From Oscillospiraceae bacterium (lineage in GTDB: Bacteria > Bacillota > Clostridia > Oscillospirales > Oscillospiraceae), in the NCBI GenBank assembly GCA_017397565.1, contig JAFQIL010000017.1, forward strand, positions 1 to 57,963: a stretch of DNA of 57,963 nt. The letters run 5' to 3'. This document shows positions 8,364 through 17,922 of the stretch, piece after piece. The stretch's first letter is position 1; each line of letters opens with the position of its first letter. The notes under the pieces are model-generated. The model made no database searches and was not told the origin of the DNA. It saw only the letters and a list, made by a program, of their open reading frames with translations. The position numbers were made by a program, and so were the translations under genes.

Positions 8364-9675
8364 GTATGCCGCTTCCTGTATTGCCGCCCTGGAAAATGCC
8401 GGCTATTCTGCCTATGCCGTAGGCGGTTGTGTCCGGGATATGACTTTGGGCTTAACCCCTCAGGACTATGATCTTTGTACCAACGCTCTGCCTCATCAGA
8501 TCCGCACTGTTTTCAGCGCCCAGAAGCTTGTTTTGGCCGGAGAAAAGCACGGTACCGTGGGTGTTGTCACCGAAGGCGGTGTGGTAGAGATCACCACCTA
8601 CCGCACGGAAGGCGACTACCGGGATCACCGGCATCCCACCTGGGTTGAATTTGTTGACCGTATTGAAGGGGACTTGGCCCGACGGGATTTTACTGTCAAC
8701 GCCATGGCCTGGTCTCCCAACCGGGGCTTTGCCGATCCCTTTGGCGGCAGACAGGATTTGTCTGACCGTATTCTTCGTGCCGTTGGCGACCCTGAGAAGC
8801 GGTTTGAAGAGGATGCCCTGCGGATTTTACGGGGTGTTCGGTTTGCGGTTCGTTATCGGCTGGCAGTAGAGCCCGCCACTATGGATGCTATGATCCGGTT
8901 GGCACCCTTAATGGACAACCTTGCCCGGGAACGGGTTTTTGATGAGTTATGTAAACTTCTCCCTCTGGTTACCCCTGAGGATCTGCTGCAGTTTGCCCCG
9001 ATCCTCCAACAGGTCATCCCGGAGCTGAAGGCAACCATCGGGTTTGACCAGCATAACCCTCACCATTTGCACGACGTCTTCACCCACACCGCCATTGTCA
9101 CCGGTGGCGTGCCGCCACTGCTTCCCCTGCGCCTTGCCGCACTCCTCCATGATATCGGAAAGGTTACCACCTTTACATTGGACGAAACCGGCAGAGGACA
9201 TTTTCTCGGTCATGCCGGTGCCGGCGCGGAAATGGCAGAGCGCATCTTGCTGCGGCTGAAAGCCCCCACCGCCCTGCGTAAGCAAGTGGTTTTCCTGATT
9301 GAAAAGCATATGCTCCCCCTGACCCCGGAGAAAAAGCTTTTGCGCCGCCGGTTAAGTCAGTACGGGGAGGAAAACCTTAGGCAGCTGCTGCTTTTGCAGC
9401 AGGCTGATTTTTGTGGAAAAGGTGTTCTGGGAGACCCTCCCCCCTTTGAAGAGATCCACGCAGTTCTGGACGAAATCCTGGCAGAGAACGCTTGCTTGCA
9501 GGTATCGGATCTGGCCATCAACGGTCATGACCTGCTGGCCCTTGGCATCACCGGCCCGGCAATCAAACAAGCTTTGGAATGGCTGCTTTCCCAGGTGCTG
9601 GAGGAAACCCTGCCCAATCAACACGCCGCTTTGCTGGACGCCGTAACACAGCGCATAAAGGAGTGTCAACAATGA
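8350..9675 (+). CDS. cca: CCA tRNA nucleotidyltransferase
   Basis: Adds or repairs the 3' CCA end of tRNA. The polymerase-beta-like head carries AYAVGGCVRD and the metal-binding DYDLCT, followed by RRDFTVNAMAW and the DPFGGRQDL and EDALRILRGVRF nucleotide-recognition motifs of class II enzymes. An HD domain follows (LLHDIGK, about residue 268), which in some relatives gives phosphohydrolase activity. Two in-frame ATGs exist (8341 and 8350). The second is preferred because AAAAAGG lies nine bases before it, whereas it abuts the first. The start overlaps the upstream membrane gene by 14 bases and the stop overlaps the next start as ATGA. Confidence 0.95.
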   Translation: MNLPEYAASCIAALENAGYSAYAVGGCVRDMTLGLTPQDYDLCTNALPHQIRTVFSAQKLVLAGEKHGTVGVVTEGGVVEITTYRTEGDYRDHRHPTWVEFVDRIEGDLARRDFTVNAMAWSPNRGFADPFGGRQDLSDRILRAVGDPEKRFEEDALRILRGVRFAVRYRLAVEPATMDAMIRLAPLMDNLARERVFDELCKLLPLVTPEDLLQFAPILQQVIPELKATIGFDQHNPHHLHDVFTHTAIVTGGVPPLLPLRLAALLHDIGKVTTFTLDETGRGHFLGHAGAGAEMAERILLRLKAPTALRKQVVFLIEKHMLPLTPEKKLLRRRLSQYGEENLRQLLLLQQADFCGKGVLGDPPPFEEIHAVLDEILAENACLQVSDLAINGHDLLALGITGPAIKQALEWLLSQVLEETLPNQHAALLDAVTQRIKECQQ

Positions 9676-10706
9676 AACGTATCCTGCTCATTGCCCTGAT
9701 TGTGGTTGTGCTGGGCTTTTGTCTGTACTTTTTTATCCCCCGTGATCCGGAAAAACCGCCTGTCCCCACCTCCGGAGACCTCACTGTCCATTATATCGAT
9801 GTTGGACAAGCCGACTGTGCTTTGCTGGAGTGTGACGGCAAATTTATGCTCATCGACGGCGGCAATGTGGAAGACAGCTCTCTGGTCGTCAGTTACCTGC
9901 AAAAAGCAGGTGTTGAAAAGCTGGAGGCCGTTGTCTGCTCCCACGCCCATGAAGATCATGTAGGCGGCTTGCCCGGTGTCCTGGCAGTGTTCCCCACCGC
10001 CGCGGTCTATGCTCCCACCAACACCTACAGCTCCAAATGCTTTGACGATTTTCTGTACTATACCGACCAGCAGCGGCTTTCCGTCACCATCCCCAAAGCC
10101 GGCGATACCATTCCCTTTGGTGATGTTGCAGTTACCGTCCTTGGCCCTGTAAAAAGCTACGCAGACACGAACAACACCTCCTTAGTGCTTCGGGTAGACT
10201 TTGGAGATACCCGTTTTCTCTTTACAGGCGATATGGAGACCGATGCAGAAACGGATATGCTGGATGCCGGAGCGGATGTAAAAGCCGATGTGCTGAAGGT
10301 AGGTCACCACGGCTCCAACACCTCCACCGGCTACCGTTTCCTCCGGGAAGTAGATCCCAAGTGGGCAGTCATTTCTGTAGGAACCGATAACAGCTATGGT
10401 CATCCCCATGAAGAGCCTATGTCCCGTCTGCATGACGCGGAAGTCACCGTCTACCGCACCGACAAGATGGGCACCATTCTGGCGGTTTCTGACGGAAAGA
10501 CCGTAACCTTTTCCTGGAAGAACACCTCCGCTCAGCCGGAATCCACCGGAGCCAACACCCCCACCGCCTATATTGGAAACATCAACAGCAAAACACTCCA
10601 TAGCGCGGACTGTAAAAACCTGCCGGACCCCAAAAATCAAATTGTCTTTGATTCCTACGAAGATGCCATAGAAGCCGGCTATAAACCGCACTCATGTCTT
10701 GACTGA
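9672..10706 (+). CDS. Membrane-anchored ComEC-like metallo-beta-lactamase-fold hydrolase
   Basis: A 344-residue protein with an N-terminal membrane anchor or signal (residues 3-20), then a metallo-beta-lactamase domain of the ComEC/Rec2 C-terminal type. The family signatures DVGQADCAL, the zinc-binding SHAHEDHVGGL, FTGDMETDAE and KVGHHGSNTST are intact, so it is likely an active exported metal hydrolase, possibly a nuclease. The last 45 residues form a small domain (IGNINSKTLHSADC...AGYKPHSC) resembling the Ada-type metal-binding tail often attached to secreted nucleases, but with its final Cys pair reduced to one. It overlaps the cca stop by four bases and ends at a strong terminator. Confidence 0.85.
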   Translation: MKRILLIALIVVVLGFCLYFFIPRDPEKPPVPTSGDLTVHYIDVGQADCALLECDGKFMLIDGGNVEDSSLVVSYLQKAGVEKLEAVVCSHAHEDHVGGLPGVLAVFPTAAVYAPTNTYSSKCFDDFLYYTDQQRLSVTIPKAGDTIPFGDVAVTVLGPVKSYADTNNTSLVLRVDFGDTRFLFTGDMETDAETDMLDAGADVKADVLKVGHHGSNTSTGYRFLREVDPKWAVISVGTDNSYGHPHEEPMSRLHDAEVTVYRTDKMGTILAVSDGKTVTFSWKNTSAQPESTGANTPTAYIGNINSKTLHSADCKNLPDPKNQIVFDSYEDAIEAGYKPHSCLD

Positions 10707-10710
10707 ACAA

Positions 10711-10748
10711 AACCTTCTTTCTCGCTTGCCGGGAAAGAAGGTTTTTTC
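10711..10748 (+). terminator. Rho-independent terminator
   Basis: An 11-bp stem (10711-10721 with 10733-10743, AACCTTCTTTC arm) runs straight into a T-rich tract. It closes the 5144-10706 operon. Confidence 0.85.
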
Positions 10749-10793
10749 GTCTTTTCATACCCCCTTTTACCCGGAATTACTGTTATTTTGTTC

Positions 10794-10822
10794 TTGCACA
10801 ATGGCCAAAAATGTTATAAAAT
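10794..10822 (+). promoter_or_regulatory. Promoter for the lctBCD-like operon
   Basis: TTGCAC (10794-10799), 17-base spacer, TAAAAT (10817-10822); an overlapping TATAAA is present at 10815. Transcription would start near 10829, leaving a leader of about 57 bases that I cannot fold into a known riboswitch. Confidence 0.5.
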
Positions 10823-10885
10823 ACAGGAAGAAGCAACTTTTGAAACATTGATTTCATATATTTTGTAAAATCCCGGAGGTTTGTC

Positions 10886-11674
10886 ATGAAGATCCTTGTC
10901 TGTGTGAAGCAGGTTCCCGGCTCCAACAATGTGGAAGTGGATCCTGTTACCGGCGTGCTGAAGCGAAGCGGCATCGCCAGTAAGATCAACCCCTATGACC
11001 TGTATGCCATTGAAACCGCCCTTTCTTTAACGGAGCGGTTTGGCGGCACGGTTGAAACCCTGACCATGGGCCCTCCCCAGGCCAAGGCCGTGATCCAGGA
11101 AACCGTCTGCATGGGCGCACAGAGCGGCACTGTTTTAACAGACCGTAAGTTTGCCGGTGCCGATGTTTTGGCAACCGCCTACACCCTTTCTCAGGGTGTC
11201 CGCAAGTGCGGTGATTACGACCTGATCCTCTGCGGCAAGCAGACCACTGACGGCGATACCGCTCAGGTAGGCGCAGAGCTTTCCGAGTATTTGGGCATTC
11301 CCAACATCTCCAATGTCCTGTCTGTAGACGATTATCAGGACGGCAGGCTGCTGCTCACCGCCAGTCTGGACGATCAGATCGTCACCTTGGAGACCGCCCT
11401 TCCCTGCCTGATCAGCGTAGACGGAGATATCAATACCCCCCGTCTGCCTTCCTATAAGATCCGCAAGACCCTGACTGACGATTCTGTAAAATTTCTGACC
11501 TTCGCTGACTTTGAAGATCAGAACGCCGATCACTACGGTCTTTCCGGCTCTGCCACCCAGGTGGAACGGATCTTCCCCCCGGAGAAGTTATCACAAAAGC
11601 AAACCGTAGAGGGCGATGCCGACACCCAGGCTGAGGCGCTGTATGCGCTTCTGCTGGAAAAGAAAATGCTGTAA
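10886..11674 (+). CDS. etfB: Electron transfer flavoprotein beta subunit (LctB-like)
   Basis: Beta subunit of an electron transfer flavoprotein (262 residues), opening with the family signature MKILVCVKQVPGS. The AMP/FAD-binding region includes GKQTTDGDTAQVGAELSEYL and the later SVDGDINTPRLPSYK block, as in bifurcating Etf proteins, where this subunit holds the electron-splitting FAD. CGGAGG lies six bases before the ATG. It is the first of three tightly packed genes (etfB, etfA, FAD dehydrogenase), the order seen in the Acetobacterium lactate dehydrogenase-Etf complex. The electron acceptors are inferred from that family, not visible here. Confidence 0.94.
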   Translation: MKILVCVKQVPGSNNVEVDPVTGVLKRSGIASKINPYDLYAIETALSLTERFGGTVETLTMGPPQAKAVIQETVCMGAQSGTVLTDRKFAGADVLATAYTLSQGVRKCGDYDLILCGKQTTDGDTAQVGAELSEYLGIPNISNVLSVDDYQDGRLLLTASLDDQIVTLETALPCLISVDGDINTPRLPSYKIRKTLTDDSVKFLTFADFEDQNADHYGLSGSATQVERIFPPEKLSQKQTVEGDADTQAEALYALLLEKKML

Positions 11675-11686
11675 GGAGGGAATTTC

Positions 11687-12871
11687 ATGGGTAAGCTGGT
11701 TATTAACCACAATCTGGTCACACCGGAAAAGGCGGAAGCTTTGGTTTCCCTGTGTCCCTTCGGTGCTATTACTTACGCAGACGGCAAGCTGGACATCTCT
11801 TCCGGCTGCAAAATGTGCAAAATGTGTGTCCGTAAAGGTCAGGGGCTGGTGGACTTCGTAGAGGAAACCAAGGAAATCGACAAATCCTTGTGGAATGGCA
11901 TCTGCGTCTATGCCGATTGCACCGGCGGCAATATCCACCGGGTAACCTTTGAGCTGTGCGGCAAGGCAAAGGAGCTGGCCAAGGTCACCTCCCATCCTGT
12001 GTACGCCTTGGTCATCGGTCATAATACCGGTGAGTGCGCCCGGAAGCTGCTCCATTACGGCGTGGACAAGGTCTTTGTTTACGACCATCCCGAATTTGCG
12101 GATTTCCGCATTGAGCCTTACACAGCGGCCTTCTGCGACTTTATTGAAAAGGAAAAGCCCTCCTCCATTTTGGTGGGCGCCACCAATCTTGGCCGTCAGC
12201 TGGCACCCCGGGTAGCTGCCCGGTGCCGTACCGGTCTGACCGCGGACTGCACCGTTTTGGAAATGAAAGAGAATACCGATCTGGTTCAGATCCGCCCTGC
12301 CTTCGGCGGCAATATCATGGCCCAGATCGTCACCCCCAACACCCGTCCCCAGTTCTGTACCGCCCGTTATAAGGTCTTTACAGAGCCGAAGCCTTCTCAG
12401 GAAGCCAACGGTGAAGTCATTTCCATGGCTGTCACCGAGGATATGTATCAAACCAACGTCCGGGTGCTTCGCACCGTCCAAAAGCCTAAGGATATCGATA
12501 TTGCCGAAGCCGAAGTCATCGTAGCCGTTGGCCGCGGTGCTTCCGGTGAAGGGATGCGCCAGGCCGCCAAGGAATTGGCAGACGCTCTGGGTGGCGTAGT
12601 TGCCTGCACAAGGCCCTTGGTAGAAAGCAATGTCTATGATGCCAAGCACCAGATCGGTCTTTCCGGACGGACTGTCAAGCCCAAGCTGATCATTACGCTG
12701 GGTATCTCCGGTGCCGTGCAGTTTGCCGCCGGTATGAAGTCCTCGGACTGCATCGTCGCCATCAACAGCGATCCTGCCGCACCGATTTTTGACGTAGCCC
12801 ACTACTGCGTGGTTGGTGATGTGAATCTCATCGTTCCCAAGCTGATTGAGAAAATCAAGGGGGTGTCCTAA
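11687..12871 (+). CDS. etfA: Ferredoxin-domain electron transfer flavoprotein alpha subunit (LctC-like)
   Basis: Alpha subunit of 394 residues with an N-terminal ferredoxin-like extension (residues 1-60). Four cysteines, C23, C41, C44 and C47 (CKMCKMC plus an isolated Cys-Pro), are enough for a single [4Fe-4S] cluster, the arrangement described for the lactate-dehydrogenase Etf of Acetobacterium. The rest is a normal EtfA with the C-terminal FAD site (GRGASGEGM near 280, then [18 protein letters not shown] and [11 protein letters not shown]). It starts 12 bases after etfB behind AAGGAGGG and its stop overlaps the ATG of the dehydrogenase by one base, so the three subunits should be made together. 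Confidence 0.95.
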   Translation: MGKLVINHNLVTPEKAEALVSLCPFGAITYADGKLDISSGCKMCKMCVRKGQGLVDFVEETKEIDKSLWNGICVYADCTGGNIHRVTFELCGKAKELAKVTSHPVYALVIGHNTGECARKLLHYGVDKVFVYDHPEFADFRIEPYTAAFCDFIEKEKPSSILVGATNLGRQLAPRVAARCRTGLTADCTVLEMKENTDLVQIRPAFGGNIMAQIVTPNTRPQFCTARYKVFTEPKPSQEANGEVISMAVTEDMYQTNVRVLRTVQKPKDIDIAEAEVIVAVGRGASGEGMRQAAKELADALGGVVACTRPLVESNVYDAKHQIGLSGRTVKPKLIITLGISGAVQFAAGMKSSDCIVAINSDPAAPIFDVAHYCVVGDVNLIVPKLIEKIKGVS

Positions 12872-14265
12872 TGTATAACAAGATCACCGCGGCAGACATT
12901 GCCGCTTTGCAGGCCATTGTCGGCACCGACGAGGTTCTCACCGGAAACGCCATCAATCCCGACTATGCCCATGACGAGCTGGGCGGCATCTCCCGGATGC
13001 CGGAAGCCTTGGTTCGGGTGCGTACCACCGAGGAAGTTTCCGCCATTATGCGCCACGCCTGGGAGCGCAATATCCCTGTCACCGTCCGTGGCAGCGGTAC
13101 CGGTCTTGTGGGCGCGGCTGTTCCCATTGAAGGTGGCATCTTGCTGGAGACCACCAAAATGAATAAGATCCTTTCTTTGGATCCCAATAATCTGACTGTC
13201 ACCGTGCAGCCCGGCGTTCTTTTAATGGAGCTTGCGGCTTTTGCGGAAGAAAATGACTTCCTGTATCCTCCGGATCCCGGCGAAAAGTCTGCCACCATCG
13301 GCGGTAACATTTCCACCAATGCCGGCGGTATGCGGGCAGTAAAGTACGGTGTTACCCGGGACTATGTCCGTTCTCTGACCGTGGTTCTGCCCAACGGTGA
13401 GATCCAGACCTTTGGCGCAGCCGTGGCAAAGAACAGCTCCGGCTATAGCCTGAAGGACCTGATCATCGGTTCAGAAGGTACTTTGGCCATCATTTGCGAG
13501 GCAGTTTTGAAGCTGGTTCCCCTGCCTAAGGTCTCCGTCAGTCTGCTGGTTCCCTTCCCGGATATGAAGAGCGCCATTGAGGCCGTTCCGGAGATCATCC
13601 GCTCCAAGGTGACCCCCACTGCCATCGAATATATGTCCCGGGATACCATCTTGTTCTCCGAAAGCTATTTGGGCAAAAAGTTCCCGGATACCAAAAATGA
13701 TGCCTATATTCTTTTGACCTTTGACGGCAATTCTGACGCTCAGGTGGATCAGGATATGAGCACTGTGGCAGAGCTTTGCCTGAAGATCGGCGCGCTGGAC
13801 GCCTACATTGTGGATACCGAAGAGCGGAAAAAATCCGTTTGGTCTGCCCGGGGCGCGTTCCTGGAAGCCATCAAAGCCTCCACCACCGAAATGGACGAAT
13901 GTGACGTGGTCGTTCCCGGAAACCAGGTGGACACCTTCATCAAATTTACCCATGAGCTGGCAGACGAAATGAATGTCCGCATTCCCAGCTTCGGTCATGC
14001 CGGTGACGGCAACCTCCACATCTACATCTGCCGGGATGCCTTGTCTGAGGCTGACTGGCAAAACACCCTTTCTGTCTGCTTCGACCGGATGTACGCCAAA
14101 GCTGTGGAGCTGGGCGGCTTAGTCTCCGGCGAGCATGGCATCGGCTATGCCAAGAAAGAGTTTTTGAAGCGCCAGTACGGCGAAACCCCCATCGTCCTGA
14201 TGCAGGGCATTAAGAAGGTCTTCGACCCGAAGAACATCTTAAACCCCGGCAAGGTTTGTTTCTAA
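12871..14265 (+). CDS. lctD: FAD-linked 2-hydroxyacid dehydrogenase (LctD/GlcD-like, likely D-lactate)
   Basis: A 464-residue flavoprotein of the vanillyl-alcohol-oxidase (PCMH) fold. The FAD-binding domain shows [16 protein letters not shown] and [10 protein letters not shown]. The C-terminal catalytic cap has the [12 protein letters not shown] histidine motif and [11 protein letters not shown] signature of lactate/glycolate dehydrogenases. With the adjacent Etf it is best read as the lactate-oxidising subunit of an electron-bifurcating complex that would couple lactate:NAD+ oxidation to reduced-ferredoxin use. Glycolate or another 2-hydroxyacid cannot be excluded. No lactate permease or racemase gene follows; a terminator does. 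Confidence 0.9.
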   Translation: MYNKITAADIAALQAIVGTDEVLTGNAINPDYAHDELGGISRMPEALVRVRTTEEVSAIMRHAWERNIPVTVRGSGTGLVGAAVPIEGGILLETTKMNKILSLDPNNLTVTVQPGVLLMELAAFAEENDFLYPPDPGEKSATIGGNISTNAGGMRAVKYGVTRDYVRSLTVVLPNGEIQTFGAAVAKNSSGYSLKDLIIGSEGTLAIICEAVLKLVPLPKVSVSLLVPFPDMKSAIEAVPEIIRSKVTPTAIEYMSRDTILFSESYLGKKFPDTKNDAYILLTFDGNSDAQVDQDMSTVAELCLKIGALDAYIVDTEERKKSVWSARGAFLEAIKASTTEMDECDVVVPGNQVDTFIKFTHELADEMNVRIPSFGHAGDGNLHIYICRDALSEADWQNTLSVCFDRMYAKAVELGGLVSGEHGIGYAKKEFLKRQYGETPIVLMQGIKKVFDPKNILNPGKVCF

Positions 14266-14282
14266 ATAACCCCTTGGATATA

Positions 14283-14316
14283 AAAACTCCTCGGTTTTCG
14301 AACCGGGGAGTTTTTC
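14283..14316 (+). terminator. Bidirectional terminator between lctD and the Na/Pi symporter
   Basis: A stem of about 12 bp (AACTCCTCGGTT arm at about 14285-14296) with A runs on the left and T runs on the right, so it can stop both the rightward lct operon and the convergent leftward symporter transcript. Confidence 0.8.
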
Positions 14317-14344
14317 GTCTTGCCACAGGAAATCCATTTATCAG

Positions 14345-16117
14345 TCATTTTTCTTCCGGGAATGCGTATTTTGCTTTATACTGGGCAAAGTGCTCGGAGA
14401 ATGCCGCACTCTCATGAAGCTCTCCCGCCTTCAGAGCATTCAGGTATTCGTGAGCCTCCAGCTTACCCTCGGATACCTGCAGCATTTCAATTGCAACATT
14501 GGAGCAGTGGTCTGCGGTACGCTCACAGGCAGTCAGCAGATCTTCCAGCACGAAGCCGTATTCTACCGTACACAGACCGTCTCTCAGACGGCGGACATGG
14601 CGGCTTTTGACCTCCCGAACGAGGCTATCCACCACCTGCTCCTGAGGTTCGATCTTGATAGCCTGCTCCAGATCAAAACTGCTGTAAGCAGCAACAGTAC
14701 GGTCTACGATATCCAACACAGCCTGCTCCAGAACAGCCAACTCGCCTTTCGCCTGTTTAGAAAACTCGATCTTCTTTTCTTCGATCTCCAGGGCCGCCTT
14801 GGCGATAGCCAGAGCATGGTCACCTATCCGTTCGATATCTGAAGTCGTGTACAGCAGGGTATTGAGGATCCGGTTGTCCCGGACGGAAAGCTTTCTGTCG
14901 GACAGTTTTACCAGGTACGTACCCAAGGCATCTTCGTAGTGATCGGTACGGTTCTCCAACTCTATGACCTGCTCCATGACAGCTGGGTCAAACTTCTTAG
15001 TCAGTCCAATGGCAAGACGCATGGCCTCTGCTGCATCCGCAGCCATCTGACCGGCGATCTCATGAGCGCGCTGCACAGCAACTGCAGGGGTAGCCAGCAG
15101 ACGCTCGTCCAGCAGCTCGGTTTTCTGCGGTGTCTGCTCCTTGGGAATAAACAGATATGCCAGTTTTACCAGCAGACCGTTCATAGGTATCAGCACGCAG
15201 GTTGCTGCCACATTGAAGAACGTATGGATCACGGCGATATCCCATGCTGCCGCAGTGTTATCCAGGAATCTCCAGTCAATGAACAAGCCCAAGCCATAGA
15301 ATGCCACCACAAAAATCGTCACACCAACCACATTGAACAGTAGGTGCACCAGTGCGGTACGGCGGGCATTCCGGTTAGCGCCGATGGCACCCATCATAGC
15401 AGTTACGCAAGTACCGATATTCTGGCCTAAGATAATAGGAATCGCGCTGCCGAAAGTAACAACACCCGTACCGCACAGGCCCTGCAGGATACCAATAGAT
15501 GCAGAAGAGGACTGGATTACTGCGGTCAGCACTGCGCCAAACAAAATACCAACGATGGGGTTGGAGAAGGAGATCATCAACTCAGCAAACCACGCTTCGC
15601 TTTTCAGGAAAGACATGGAACTGCTCATAAGATCCATACCGGTCATCAGAGCCATAAAGCCAAGGCAAATGGTACCGATTCCCTTCTTCTTTTCACTCTT
15701 GGTGAACATGAAAAGGACAATGCCAATGATTGCAATCAGCGGGGCAAGTGTGGACGGCTTAAAGATTTGGACCAGGAAGCTGTCACCCTCCAAACCGGAC
15801 AGGGACAGGATCCATGCCGTGACGGTGGTACCGATATTGGAACCCATGATAACACCCACGGCCTGCTTCAGGGTCATAATGCCGGAGTTAACGAAACCGA
15901 CCACCATGACTGTGGTTGCAGAGGAGGACTGGATCACCGCAGTGACACCCAAACCCAGCAGAAAGCCTTTGAACACATTGGAACTCATCTTTGCCAGGAT
16001 GGTTTGCAGTTTCCCACCGGCCTGACGTTCCAAAGACTTGCCCATAACATCCATGCCGAACAGGAACAGCGCAAGTCCGCCGAGCAGGGTGATGATTTTA
16101 AAAATGTAAGTCGTCAT
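14345..16117 (-). CDS. Na+/phosphate cotransporter with PhoU-like tail
   Basis: Sodium-dependent phosphate importer of the NptA/PNaS family (590 residues). The membrane half contains the two inverted QSSSAT / QSSSAS repeats that define the family (VIQSSSATTVM near residue 61 and VIQSSSASIGI near 200), with about eight hydrophobic segments. The cytoplasmic C-terminal part (about 340-575) is a pair of PhoU-like helical bundles, usual in the bacterial subfamily. AAAGGAG precedes the ATG. It lies directly downstream of the PhoPR genes, and its promoter region carries 11-base-spaced TTTACA-like repeats, so control by phosphate limitation is likely. Confidence 0.93.
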   Translation of the reverse strand: MTTYIFKIITLLGGLALFLFGMDVMGKSLERQAGGKLQTILAKMSSNVFKGFLLGLGVTAVIQSSSATTVMVVGFVNSGIMTLKQAVGVIMGSNIGTTVTAWILSLSGLEGDSFLVQIFKPSTLAPLIAIIGIVLFMFTKSEKKKGIGTICLGFMALMTGMDLMSSSMSFLKSEAWFAELMISFSNPIVGILFGAVLTAVIQSSSASIGILQGLCGTGVVTFGSAIPIILGQNIGTCVTAMMGAIGANRNARRTALVHLLFNVVGVTIFVVAFYGLGLFIDWRFLDNTAAAWDIAVIHTFFNVAATCVLIPMNGLLVKLAYLFIPKEQTPQKTELLDERLLATPAVAVQRAHEIAGQMAADAAEAMRLAIGLTKKFDPAVMEQVIELENRTDHYEDALGTYLVKLSDRKLSVRDNRILNTLLYTTSDIERIGDHALAIAKAALEIEEKKIEFSKQAKGELAVLEQAVLDIVDRTVAAYSSFDLEQAIKIEPQEQVVDSLVREVKSRHVRRLRDGLCTVEYGFVLEDLLTACERTADHCSNVAIEMLQVSEGKLEAHEYLNALKAGELHESAAFSEHFAQYKAKYAFPEEK

Positions 16118-16160
16118 GAAAACTCTCCTTTGAGATAGTATGCTCGTTTTGACAGTTTAC

Positions 16161-16226
16161 ATTATAGTTTTTGCCGTATGTAAATACCATAGAGGGTTTG
16201 CAAAACCTAAGTAAAATCTATGTAAA
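16161..16226 (-). promoter_or_regulatory. Symporter promoter with candidate PhoP box
   Basis: On the minus strand TATAAT (16161-16166) has no good -35. Upstream of it lie three hexamers at exact 11-base steps: TTTACA (16221-16226), TTTACT (16210-16215) and TTTGCA (16199-16204), with another TTTACA at 16179-16184. Direct repeats of TT(A/T)ACA at 11-base spacing are the recognised PhoP box in Bacillus, and a weak -35 fits an activated promoter. Confidence 0.5.
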
Positions 16227-16278
16227 GCGGCAAAAGAAAAGTCATTGCGAACCGGTGCGGATGCCAGCTCGCAATGAC
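16218..16278 (-). terminator. Terminator after phoR built from a GTCATTGCGA inverted repeat
   Basis: Perfect 10-bp arms (16241-16250 and 16269-16278) followed on the minus strand by a TTTTCTTTT tract. The arm sequence recurs in the longer repeat at 47213-47389. Confidence 0.65.
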
Positions 16279-16287
16279 AGTCATGTT

Positions 16288-17922
16288 TTAGAATTGAATG
16301 GTTATTGCCGTTCCCTTTCCGGGAGTGCTTTCCAAGGCGATTTCTGCATTGTGGTAAGAAACAGCGTGTTTGACGATGGAAAGGCCCAGGCCGGTACCAC
16401 CGGAGGCTTTGGAATGGCTCTTATCCACCCGGTAGAACCGTTCGAAGACTCTTTCCCGGTGTTCTGCCGGAATACCGATACCAGTATCCAAAACAGTCAG
16501 CCTGTTGTGCTCGATATGTATATCGACACTGCCGCCGGGAATGTTGTACTTAACGGCATTGTCAAAGAGGTTGTAAAGCATCTCATACAGAATCCTGCGC
16601 ACACCGGAAAGGCTGAAGCCTTCGCCGGAAACAGTTATGCTGACATTCTTTTCTGTCGCACTTGGCTTTAAGACTTTTTTTACTTCCTCTGCCAAAGCCA
16701 GCATATCCACAGTTTCCGTGGGCAGTTCCACACCTTCATCCAACTGGGAAAGACGGATAATATCTTCAATAAGATTCACGAGCCGGGATGCTTCCTTGCG
16801 GATATGCCCCACAAAACGAGAGGTATCCTCCGGTTTCACCATGCCGCTTTCCAGCAGTTCGGCGCTGCCGATAATGCCTTGCAAGGGAGTCTTCAATTCG
16901 TGGGACACATTGGCGGAGAACTCCCGGCGCATCTGCTCGGAATTGAGTCGGTCGGTGATATCAAAGGCCAACACCACTGCGCCAACTATATCTGCGCCGG
17001 ACTGAATACGGCTCAGGTCAAGCTGGTAATCCCGTCCGTTTCGGTTAATACGGGCAAAGCCGCGTCCTTTATCCAGAGCATCATTGACGGCAGCACGTAC
17101 CACGCTGGTACGGTCAACCGTCAGAAAGTTCTTGCCTGTGCAATCATCCGGCGCATTGAACAATCTCTTGGCCGTCGGATTGATGGACAGAATGTTCCCC
17201 TCGCTGCTGAGAAGCACCAGTCCCTCTTGCATACTTTCGGTAATCTGCCCGAATTCATCGGTCTTTCGGCGCAACTCCTCCACCTGAACGGCAATCTGGT
17301 TGCGCTGGCGATGGATGCGGTGCAGAAGCGGAGAAATCTCCTCATACACATCATTTTTCAGAGGTTGCTCCAAGTCCAGGGTATTCAGCGGCTCCACGAT
17401 CTTTCTCGCCATGCGCCGGGCCAAAAAGGCAGACAATCCCAGCGAAAGAATCACAATCAGGACAAGGGGCCACAGCATCCCCATCATCAGCGCCCAGGCG
17501 GATTTCTGACTGGTAGAGATACGCAGCACCGTTCCGTCCTGCAATTTTTGTGCCTCATAAAAAGTCTGCACGGTCAGCGTGGTAGATGTTCGCACCGCAC
17601 TGCCAAAACCGGTATGGAAAGCATCCCGGATCTCTTCGCGGTCCGCGTGGTTCTCCATGGCGGTCTGATCCACCTGGGTATCAAAGAGGACTGTACCGTC
17701 GGTATCGATCCAAGTGATACGAAACCGATCCGCTTCCACATTTTCCAGAAACGCATTGCCGTACTGCTCTGTTCCAGTTACGGCTAAACTCAGCTCATCC
17801 TTAAGCTGCTGCACCTGCACCTGAGAGAAATGGTTATACAAGATACCCATCACGATCCCAAGAGAGCACAGCAAAACCACCGCAGCAACGAAAACCGTTG
17901 AACGGAATATCCTACTTGTCAT
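16288..17922 (-). CDS. phoR: PhoR-like sensor histidine kinase
   Basis: Membrane sensor kinase of 544 residues. A first membrane segment (about 7-28), an extracytoplasmic sensing region, a second segment (about 150-172, ending in RRMARKIVEPL of a HAMP-like linker), and a PAS domain (about 220-310) precede the kinase core. The phosphoacceptor histidine is in NVSHELKTPLQG, and the ATP-binding N, G1 and G2 boxes appear as NLFDNAVKY, DTGIGIP and GGTGLGLSIVKHA. The ATG at 17922 has GGAGG seven bases upstream. It overlaps the regulator gene by 11 bases. Domain order and neighbours match PhoR, so it probably senses phosphate status or wall intermediates. Confidence 0.93.
   Translation of the reverse strand: MTSRIFRSTVFVAAVVLLCSLGIVMGILYNHFSQVQVQQLKDELSLAVTGTEQYGNAFLENVEADRFRITWIDTDGTVLFDTQVDQTAMENHADREEIRDAFHTGFGSAVRTSTTLTVQTFYEAQKLQDGTVLRISTSQKSAWALMMGMLWPLVLIVILSLGLSAFLARRMARKIVEPLNTLDLEQPLKNDVYEEISPLLHRIHRQRNQIAVQVEELRRKTDEFGQITESMQEGLVLLSSEGNILSINPTAKRLFNAPDDCTGKNFLTVDRTSVVRAAVNDALDKGRGFARINRNGRDYQLDLSRIQSGADIVGAVVLAFDITDRLNSEQMRREFSANVSHELKTPLQGIIGSAELLESGMVKPEDTSRFVGHIRKEASRLVNLIEDIIRLSQLDEGVELPTETVDMLALAEEVKKVLKPSATEKNVSITVSGEGFSLSGVRRILYEMLYNLFDNAVKYNIPGGSVDIHIEHNRLTVLDTGIGIPAEHRERVFERFYRVDKSHSKASGGTGLGLSIVKHAVSYHNAEIALESTPGKGTAITIQF

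Noticed and set aside
11591-12802. A 403-codon open frame antisense to etfA
   Set aside because: The sense strand is a clear EtfA with ferredoxin cysteines and coupled neighbours; the antisense frame has no ribosome site or family.
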